Source: a virus. Taken from it: a stretch of DNA of 22,282 bases. Below, piece by piece: positions 1-7,500 of this stretch. Positions within the stretch are counted from its first letter, which is position 1. Each line of letters opens with the position of its first letter. The stretch lies in the IMG/VR virus record IMGVR_UViG_3300034954_001035, positions 1 to 22,282 of that record; one strand, written 5' to 3'. Under the pieces are notes generated by a model. The model saw only the letters and a list, made by a program, of their open reading frames with translations. It had not been told where the DNA came from and ran no database searches. Made by a program: the position numbers and the translations under genes.

Positions 1-1
1 A

Positions 2-37
2 CTAGAATTAGTTAACCCAGAACTTATACCAGAATGA
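2..37 (+). CDS. C-terminal end of an upstream gene (partial, unidentified)
   Basis: One frame is open from the window edge and reads LELVNPELIPE, then TGA at 35-37. Its stop overlaps the ATG of the next gene as ATGA, a common arrangement of translationally coupled phage genes. The next gene has no good Shine-Dalgarno sequence of its own, which fits coupling. Only eleven residues are visible, so no function can be given, and the frame could be open by chance. Confidence 0.4.
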   Translation, partial: LELVNPELIPE

Positions 38-552
38 GTCGTTTTATTGAATTATTGGAAGGAACCTTTGCTAATAAAATCCAAGCACAGTCCTATCCTA
101 CTCGTTATGCACACATTCGTGTTTCTCACCGCTTGATTGGTGAGAATCGTATTTACGGGGAACAAGCATACAACTATCTTCTAGAAAGACCATATCGACA
201 GTTTGTAATTGATGTGGTTCAAGAGGGTGAAGAGTATCGTCTTAAGAACTACGAACTTGCAAATGCTCTCCATTTTGCACAGTGTAGACGACTTGACGAA
301 ATCACAGACGATATGTTGACTTATCGCGAAGGTTGTGATATTATTATGAGAGAGACAGGACCTGATTCATACTTTGGTGGAACATCAACCTGTAACTGCA
401 CAGTCAACTGGAATGGAACTGAGACATATGTCCAGAATGAGGTAACACTCACTAAGGACGAGTATCATGTAGTTGACAAAGGATTACACATAGAGACACA
501 TCAGAAGATCTGGGGATCTGATTGGGGTGCTTTTAAATTCGTAAGGCAGTAA
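34..552 (+). CDS. cpeT: CpcT/CpeT-family phycobiliprotein chromophore lyase (phage type)
   Basis: The 172-residue product resembles the CpcT/CpeT family, whose cyanobacterial members attach bilins to cysteines of phycobiliprotein beta subunits. Family hallmarks are visible in order: PYRQFVIDV and a YRLKNYEL segment near residues 53-75, a FGGT turn with two nearby cysteines (CNC) near residues 114-122, WNGTETYV, and a C-terminal DKGLHIET followed by WGSDWGAFKF. Length and C-terminal pattern fit the family. The gene is a well-known auxiliary metabolic gene of T4-like cyanophages, presumed to act on the antenna of the infected cell. Whether the phage protein is a lyase or only a bilin carrier cannot be read from sequence. 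The start is set by the ATGA overlap with the upstream frame. It is followed 10 bases later by a tRNA. Confidence 0.88.
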   Translation: MSRFIELLEGTFANKIQAQSYPTRYAHIRVSHRLIGENRIYGEQAYNYLLERPYRQFVIDVVQEGEEYRLKNYELANALHFAQCRRLDEITDDMLTYREGCDIIMRETGPDSYFGGTSTCNCTVNWNGTETYVQNEVTLTKDEYHVVDKGLHIETHQKIWGSDWGAFKFVRQ

Positions 553-562
553 TGCCTTTATT

Positions 563-636
563 GCCACTTTAGCTCAGTTGGATAGAGCAACGGTTTTGTA
601 AACCGTAGGTCGTCGGTTCAAGTCCGACATGTGGCT
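563..636 (+). tRNA. tRNA-Thr (anticodon TGT)
   Basis: A complete 74-base cloverleaf can be folded by eye. The acceptor stem is GCCACTT with ATGTGGC (one T.T mismatch at pair 6). The D-stem is GCTC/GAGC. The anticodon stem is a perfect ACGGT/ACCGT around TTTGTAA, which reads ACA codons. The T-arm is GTCGG-TTCAAGT-CCGAC. The discriminator is T, as I recall for cyanobacterial tRNA-Thr. CCA is not encoded, so the host must add it. Confidence 0.95.
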
Positions 637-835
637 TTGGTGACTGATCATCACCATCGGGAGTGACTGAATAACCCTGTTGGAATTAGGCGGGGTAATG
701 TAAATGGTTAGAGGTGGTACTCGCCTTCCCTAAAGGAAGTGAACCCGCACCAAGGGAACCATTGTTGTTATGTACTAATTTTCGCTTTAGCGATTCCCAT
801 AACATGAGGGTATGAAGTATTCCCTCCTCCCACAC
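637..835 (+). other. Structured non-coding stretch between tRNA genes; possible RNA
   Basis: No plausible ORF lies in these 199 bases. Potential stems follow each other closely. TGGTGA 638-643 pairs with TCACCA 651-656. ATGGTT 704-709 pairs with AACCAT 757-762, enclosing GGTG 713-716/CACC 748-751 and CTTCC 725-729/GGAAG 735-739. TGTTATG 766-772 pairs with CATAACA 798-804, enclosing TCGC 782-785/GCGA 790-793. GAGGG 806-810 pairs with CCCTC 822-826. An alternative pairing is GCGGG 690-694 with CCCGC 744-748. It may be a processed spacer of the tRNA transcript, a small RNA, or remains of damaged tRNAs. I do not recognise it as tmRNA, RNase P RNA or a known riboswitch. Confidence 0.35.
690..752 (+). 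pseudogene. Possible degenerate tRNA-Gly-like sequence
   Basis: The stretch opens with GCGGGGT and ends with CCCGC followed by ACCA, so a five-pair acceptor-like stem is closed and followed by an apparent discriminator plus CCA. Inside are an ATGGTTAGAG segment like a D-arm and a GCCTTCC segment like the 5' anticodon arm of tRNA-Gly(TCC). There is no T-arm, the total is only 63 bases, and the hairpin CTTCC-CTAAA-GGAAG has a 5-base loop rather than 7. It is therefore not a functional canonical tRNA. It may be a deleted or rearranged tRNA-Gly, or a chance resemblance inside the structured spacer. Confidence 0.22.
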
Positions 836-908
836 GGGGAATTAGCTCAGTTGGTAGAGCGCCTGCTTTGCAAGCAGGATGTCATCGGTTCGAGTCCGTT
901 ATTCTCCA
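836..908 (+). tRNA. tRNA-Ala (anticodon TGC)
   Basis: A 73-base cloverleaf: acceptor GGGGAAT with ATTCTCC, D-stem GCTC/GAGC, anticodon stem CCTGC/GCAGG around TTTGCAA, T-arm ATCGG-TTCGAGT-CCGTT (one T.T mismatch), discriminator A. The third acceptor pair is G.T, the G3:U70 wobble that alanyl-tRNA synthetase recognises, which supports the assignment independently of the anticodon. CCA is not encoded. Confidence 0.95.
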
Positions 909-913
909 CTCAA

Positions 914-985
914 TCCTCTTTAGCTCAGCGGTAGAGCGGTTGACTGTTAATCAATTGGTCCCTGGTTCGATCCCAGGAAGGGGAG
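914..985 (+). tRNA. tRNA-Asn (anticodon GTT)
   Basis: A 72-base cloverleaf starting five bases after tRNA-Ala: acceptor TCCTCTT with AAGGGGA, D-stem GCTC/GAGC, anticodon stem GTTGA/TCAAT around CTGTTAA, perfect T-stem CCTGG/CCAGG with loop TTCGATC, discriminator G. CCA is not encoded. The tight spacing suggests co-transcription with tRNA-Ala. Confidence 0.95.
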
Positions 986-1049
986 TTATGGTAACGTGGA
1001 AAGAACAATTCTACTACATCTACATATGTTTTAAAGAAGTATTTCTGAT

Positions 1050-1400
1050 ATGCCTTACAAAGATAAAGAGAAAAATCGTGAGTATCAGCGCGAGTGGGCG
1101 AGAAAGAATTCTAAGACTCATAAAGCAAATCAAATTAGTCATCAGAGGAGAAAGCAGATAGTAGAGGATGCGAAGAAGCATCCATGTATCATCTGTAATA
1201 AAGAGTTTCATCCTGTTCAAATGGATCTTATTCATGTAGATCCATCACCTAAAAAACACAGTGTATCAAAGTTATTGCAGTATGCTAGTTACAAGACTTT
1301 GAAAGAAGAGATTGATAAGTGTGCTCCTATATGTGCAAATTGTAATAGACTACTGCAGCATGGCATGGTAGAACTACCTGAACTCATTGTCATGCCTTAA
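1050..1400 (+). CDS. Small HNH endonuclease, probably a free-standing homing-type gene
   Basis: The 116-residue product has a basic N-terminal helix (YKDKEKNREYQREWARKN, residues 3-20), typical of small cyanobacterial and phage HNH proteins. A zinc-ribbon HNH core follows: C46-x2-C49, His62 in an HVD motif, and C95-x2-C98. The residue directly after the second CxxC is Asn99 (CANCNR), where many relatives have His, so this may be an HNN-type variant; His104 lies five residues further on. Such enzymes cut or nick DNA and are often mobile in T4-like phages, where they sit next to tRNA genes. It lies 64 bases after tRNA-Asn. Its last ten codons run up to a tRNA T-arm-like sequence, which suggests insertion next to or into a former tRNA. 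Its target is unknown. Confidence 0.82.
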   Translation: MPYKDKEKNREYQREWARKNSKTHKANQISHQRRKQIVEDAKKHPCIICNKEFHPVQMDLIHVDPSPKKHSVSKLLQYASYKTLKEEIDKCAPICANCNRLLQHGMVELPELIVMP

Positions 1401-1411
1401 GGTTCAAATCC
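1401..1411 (+). other. tRNA T-arm-like 11-mer after the HNH stop codon
   Basis: GGTTCAAATCC, directly after the HNH stop, matches the T-arm consensus of tRNAs exactly. Upstream, at about 1381-1388, an ACTCATTG segment is loosely like a CAT anticodon loop. No acceptor or D-arm pairing can be closed and the anticodon stem does not form. It may be the 3' remnant of a tRNA interrupted by the endonuclease gene, or chance. Confidence 0.25.
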
Positions 1412-1460
1412 TCACATGATGAAATCTTAGAACCCTACAGTGTTTTCCAAGGTTTTCTGG

Positions 1461-1468
1461 TATAAATA
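1461..1468 (+). promoter_or_regulatory. T4-type late promoter (TATAAATA)
   Basis: TATAAATA is the exact T4 late-promoter element recognised by the gp55 sigma factor with gp33 and the gp45 clamp. It lies 37 bases before the ATG of the giant fibre gene, so transcription would start near 1474 and leave a leader of about 30 bases. The position, just ahead of a long run of structural genes with no other gap until 20938, is what a late operon promoter would need. Confidence 0.75.
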
Positions 1469-1504
1469 AACCCGAGGACAAAGTATCGCAGGGTCAGAGT
1501 AATC

Positions 1505-4500
1505 ATGCCATTAACACGTTTAGATAACCTTATTAGTTCAAAGACTGGTAAGTATCTTTATGTTTCGCCAGACGATTTTAACGCAACCGATGCGTTATCG
1601 AACCGAGGCAATTCACCAGTCACGCCGTTTAAGAGTATTCAGCGTGCATTTTTAGAAATCGCAAGGTATTCGTACCTTCCTGGATTTGGTAATGATAGAT
1701 TTGACCAGTTCAGCATCATGCTGATGCCAGGTATTCACTATATTGATAACCGCCCTGGTCTTGGTGATACTGCCAACATTGCTGAATTTGGTTTTGATCC
1801 AGCAAATAATGCTTGGACTGATAACAGCATTCTCGATATCTCTAACCCAGATAACGTTCTCTACAAATTTAACAACACTGAGGGTGGTGCAATCATCCCT
1901 AGAGGTTCTTCTCTTGTAGGTTATGACCTAAGAAGAACTGTTGTTCGTCCTCTATATGTTCCTGATCCTGCTGTAACTGAGCGTGAGATTCCTCGCTCCG
2001 CTATCTTTAATGTAACTGGTGGTTGTTACTTCTGGCAGTTCACCATCAAAGATGGTCAGACTACTTCTGAATCTCCTCTCTACAATTCCTCTGAAGGAAC
2101 TGGTAAAGTTTACTACGACCCAACTGACTTTACTAAACTAGCAGCACCTAACTATTCTCACCATAAACTAACTGTATTTGAATACGCAGACACAGAAGAG
2201 TTGTCTCTATTCTACAGAAAGATTTCTAAAGCATTCAAGCAGTATCAACCATCAATCGATCTGCCTGGAGAATTTGATTTTAGAGTTCAAGAGAACAGAA
2301 TTGTTGGACCTCTATCTGACTCTAGAGTTATTGAGAGTCTAAAGGTTACTGATAACTCTGCTGGTAATAATCCACAGATTCCTGCATCTACATCTGAAAT
2401 TGAAGTAACAACCAAGGTAGACCATGGTTATTTCCAAGGTCAATTTGTTGCTATTGCAAACACAGAGATCGATGATGTTCTTGAGGGTATCTTCCCAATT
2501 AAAGCAATCGATCAAAACGATGCTCGTAAGTTTACTTACGAAGTTCCGTTTGTTGCAACAGCAATTGGAACTAATATTCAGTCTGGAAAGATCCTAAATG
2601 CTGGATCCAGTCCTGCTTTGGGTCAGAATGCACAGACACTAGCAGAAGTTGACTCTGTTGAGTCTGCATCTCCATATGTCTTCAACGTGTCGATCAGATC
2701 CACTTGGGGTATTTGTGGTATCTGGGCAAATGGTCTGAAAGCCACTGGATTTAAATCCATGGTTATCGCTCAGTACACTGGTGTATCTCTACAGAAAGAT
2801 GATAGAGCATTCATCCGTTACGACGAGTATTCTAACACCTGGAACCAAGCGTCTCTAACTGACGCATTTGCTACGGTTCCTTATCACACCAAGGGTGATA
2901 GTTATTGGAAGGATGAGTGGAGAAACTTCCACGTTCGTGCATCTGAAGACGCATTCATCCAGAACGTTTCGATCTTCGCTGTTGGTTTCGCTGATCACTT
3001 CCTGATGGAAAGTGGTGGTGACATGTCGATCACCAACTCTAACTCCAACTTTGGTAACACATCTCTACACGCTATTGGTTTCAAAGGTTTCGCCTTTAAC
3101 CAAGATAAGGGTGGATACATTGATGCGATCATCCCACCAAAACAAGTTGTTGATACTGTAGCAAATACAGAAAGAATCAACTACTATACAATTGATGTTC
3201 AAGGAACTAGAGCAGGAAACAATACAACTAAATTGTTCCTCGGTTCTGATGAACTTAAGAATCCACTAGAGCGTCCTGCTGCAACAATCACTGGATTTAG
3301 AATTGGTGCTAAATCTAATGAAAAACTATATTTCAAAGGAGCAGCATCTTCTGTTGGTGACACTTACAACGTAGAACTAGAACCAACTGGATTTGTTAAG
3401 TATGTCGCTAAAGGCAGTCTTTTAACTCCAACAGGATTTGCTGCAAATAATAACTATGCTGACGCTGCTAATCTAATTGAAAGCAACCGTCGCATGATCC
3501 AAGAGGAAGTCTTCGGTTATATTCTAGAGAAGTATCCTAGACTCCAGAGCATTCCTTATGTCAACCCTGGTCTAAATCCTGCAGGTAACAGATACTTTGA
3601 TGGTCGTAATCTAATCCTTGCTAATAGACAGTGGATTATTGATGAATCATTTGCTGATACTACTAGAACATTTGGAACTACATTTATCAATGCCATCACC
3701 AATGGCGAAGAGAAGTGTAAGCGTGACATCGGACTTATTGTTGATGCTATTGCAGAAGACCTTAGAGATGGTGGTAACTCTAACATCATCGCTGCAACCA
3801 GAACATACTTTGACGGTGCTGGAAGTCCTCTAACTAATGGACTAGCAGGAGAAGAGCAGTATTCTGTATATGCATTCAACAGAGCTCGTGACTATTGTAA
3901 GAAAGCAATTGCAAACTTACTACCAATCAAAGCAGATCTATATGATCCAGATTCTAATAGCATCTACTTTAATGGTAATACACCTAAGTATCCTGATTTT
4001 GTACAAGGAAAAGGTAAGACAGGTTCTCAAGCAGAACTAGATGGTGACACAACTAATGGTGTAACCATTGACCTTGCAATCAAGCAAGATCCTGCTGGTA
4101 GAAATAAGGATGCACGTAATAGAATTGAGGCAAACAAAGAGTTTATCCTAGACGCAGCACTTGCTGAAGTAAGTGTATATCATCCTGACTTCTATATTCC
4201 TGGTGATACACAAACCAATGCACAGTCTAGACTTGCTGACGCATTCAGAATGATCCGTCGCAACTCTTCTGAGATTAGAGATAAGGCACTTGCATCTATT
4301 GCACTTAATCATCCTAACTTCTATATTGATGGGGATCAGCAGACTGATGAGGGATCAAGATACGCATCTGCATATCGTTTGATTTTAAATAACAGAGCTC
4401 AAATTGTTGATACTGCACTAGCAGAAATTACAGTTGGTCATCCTGATTTCTATATTCCTGGAGATCAGCAAACTGACGAGCGTTCTAGATATGCTGATGG

Positions 4501-7500
4501 TTATCGTTTGATCCAACAAAACAAATCTGACATCGTTGATGTCGCTTGGACAAACATGATTGCAACCTATCCTGCTGTTGCATCTACAGAACTCAAGTGT
4601 AAGCGTGATATCGGTATCTTTGTTGATGCTGTATCTCTTGACCTATTTGTTGGTGGTAATAAGTACGCTCGTAAGTTTGCACAAGAATACTTTGATGTAA
4701 ATGGAAATCCACTAGTCAATGGTTTAGTTGGAGAAGAAGCAGAAAGTATCTTGGCATTTAATAATGCTAAGGATCAAATGAAACTTGCTGTTGCAAACCA
4801 ACTTGCAATCACTGATCTAACAGTAACTGAGGGTCCTGCAACTTATGGTGGATCTGGTGGTAATGTTTCTAGAACTAACTCTGGTGCTTGTGCTGATGTT
4901 CAATCTGCTATTGAGACACTAACAAACATTATTACTACTCCAATTAATGATGGTAACCTCAATTCTCTACCTGCTGAAACACCTTACATTGCTGGTCCTG
5001 GTGAGGACAAGTGCCGTAGAGACATCGGTATCTTTGTTGACTCCCTAGCACTTGACCTATTCTGTAAGGGTAATGTCTACACATACAGATTTGCTGCTGA
5101 ATACTTCGAGAATGCAACTACACCTATTACTAATGGTGTTGTAGGTGAAGAAGCTCCAACAGTAACTGCTCTAAACAAAGCAGTTGAAATGATCAAGAAG
5201 GCGCTTACTAACCAACTCTACGAGAAGGATCTATTCAGAACTGCTGATAATGCACCTGGATCTGTATATGGTCAGGTATCTAAGGACTTTACACCACATG
5301 GTGCTATCTATGATCCTGCTACTGGATCCTTGCTACTTGACATTGCCAATCATGGTTTGAGTATTGGTGATCGTGTTAAGATTGCAGATAATGGACTAAC
5401 ATTTACCTGCACTCAGGATAATAATCAAACTAACCACACATATCCAAGAACAACTGACCCTGCATCTGGTCAATATCTAGAAATTACCGCTGCTGCAACT
5501 GACACGATTACTGTCAATGTTGGTGCATCTCCTGCAGGTCAACAGTATCCACATACATTTGTAAGTGCTCTTGCTGGTTGTGTAAACTTTGCTGGTAATA
5601 CTGCAAATCAAAATAATGCACAGAATGCTCTATGTTCTGATGTTCAGGCAGCTGCTGATACGCTAGGTGGTATTGCTACTACAATTATCACAGCAGGTAA
5701 CCTCAACTCTATGCCTATTGAGGTCAATTATGGAACTGGTAGAGGTCCTGGTGAGATCAAGTGTGCTCGTGACCTTGGTTACTTTATTGATGCTGTTTCT
5801 GTTGACATGTTCATTGCAGGTAACAGACACATCAGATCGTTTACCGAGCAATACTTTACCAACGCTACTACACCTCTAAGCAATGGTCTTGTAGGTGAAG
5901 AGGCAGAAAGTGTTACTGCTTTCAACACTGCTATTGCAGAAATGAAGAAAGCAATCACCAACCAGTTGTACTATAAGGATTTAACTGTTACTGCTGGTGA
6001 AGCAACTTATGGTGGTGGCGGCGGAACTATCGCTAACACCAATACTGGTGCTTGTGCTGATGTTCAGGCAACATTGCAAACTCTAGGTGAAATTGCTACT
6101 GATGCAATCACCAATGGTAACATTCAAGGTGGTATTTGGAGCACTCCTGTTAACGAGGGAGCATTCTTAGCAGGAGAAGCTAAGTGTCGCAGAGACCTTA
6201 AGATTGTTATTGAAGCAATCGCACAGGATCTTTGGTTCGGTGGTAATGAATACACAGTATCTGTAACTAAGGAATACTTCTATCAAAATCAACTAATCAG
6301 TAATGGTGTTGATAATGAGGTAGATCCTTCTATTACTGCATTCAAGCGTGCAGAAGAATTGATGCAGCGTGCTGCAAACAATGTATACTATGATCGCGAT
6401 CTTGACATCACATTAGATCAGACTGGTGATCCTCCAATTGTTGGTAACATTGAGTGTGATGCACATGATATGGTCATTGAGAACATTGACTTTATCGCTG
6501 CAGAAGCATATGAGCGTATGCTTGCTGCTTATCCTTCTTATACTCCATCCACAGGAAATACTGCACAAGACTGTAGAGATGACGTTGTTAGCGTCCTCAA
6601 AGAAGTCATGTGGGATGTTAAGTTTGGTGGTAACTATAAGACTTATGATGCTGCTAAGATCTATGTTGACAACTATGATTATAGAACTGGAACTGCAGTA
6701 TCTACATTCCTTGATCCTGAGCGTGACGAGGCAAGAAAAGTCTTCCTCGAAGCAAAGAACATTGCAATGCAAGTTATCAAGAACGAGACTGTAAGTGTCT
6801 CTGCTGGTAACTCTCTAACACAAGTCATTGATACTACAATCGTAGAAGATTGGGATGCAACTGAACTACTACCTAAGTGTGGTTCTGCTGTTGCTGCTGT
6901 TGATACTCTCATGGGTATTATCATCCAAGCAATTGGAACTGATGCTGGTGTTGGTAACTTGAATGGTATTACACGTACTGTTCCTGGAACTACATCTGAT
7001 CCTGCATGGAACACCTCTCTTAATATTACTGCTACCACTGCAACATCTATCACACTCGACGTTGGTGCATCTCCTGCAGGTCAGCAATATGCTCACCAGT
7101 TTGTAAGTGCAGCGACTGGAGCTGTTGTATCTGGTGGTAACTATCTCCATAGATTTGTTAGTGCTGCTGGTAACGCAGTAAGTATTCTAAATGGATCCCC
7201 ATTAACACCAATCAACGCAACTTATAATGCTGTATCTGGTGATATGGTATTGTATTTCGCAACTGCTCATGGTGTAACTACTTCTGATCAACTATCCATC
7301 GCAGCAAATTCTCTCACATTCAAGTGTGAGATGGATAACTTCACTGCTGATAAGACATATCCTCGTGCTACTGATCCAATCATTGGACAGAACATTGCTA
7401 TTACTGCCGTTACATCTACATCTATTACTGTTAATGTTGGCACATCTCCTCTAGTTGAGCATAATGTAACCAATGCAATTTACGATCCTGCATCTGGATC

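Noticed and set aside
637-835. tmRNA, RNase P RNA, glutamine riboswitch or group I intron in the inter-tRNA region
   Set aside because: I could not find the conserved cores of these RNAs; the flanking tRNAs are each complete, so no intron splits them.
868-1161. 97-codon ORF spanning the tRNA-Ala to HNH region
   Set aside because: It runs through tRNA-Ala and tRNA-Asn and overlaps the well-supported HNH frame; its sequence has no recognisable protein features.
1352-1420. A complete tRNA-Met overlapping the HNH 3' end
   Set aside because: The T-arm 11-mer is present, but no acceptor stem, D-stem or anticodon stem can be closed around it; kept only as a possible remnant.
1441-1504. Rho-independent terminator between the HNH gene and the fibre gene
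   Set aside because: No GC-rich stem followed by a T-run is visible; the T-rich stretch near 1442 lacks a preceding hairpin of good strength.
6679-7053. Minus-strand ORFs inside the giant fibre gene (also 6413-6772, 8380-8706)
   Set aside because: They overlap fully with a long, domain-consistent plus-strand gene and show no recognisable motifs or ribosome-binding sites.
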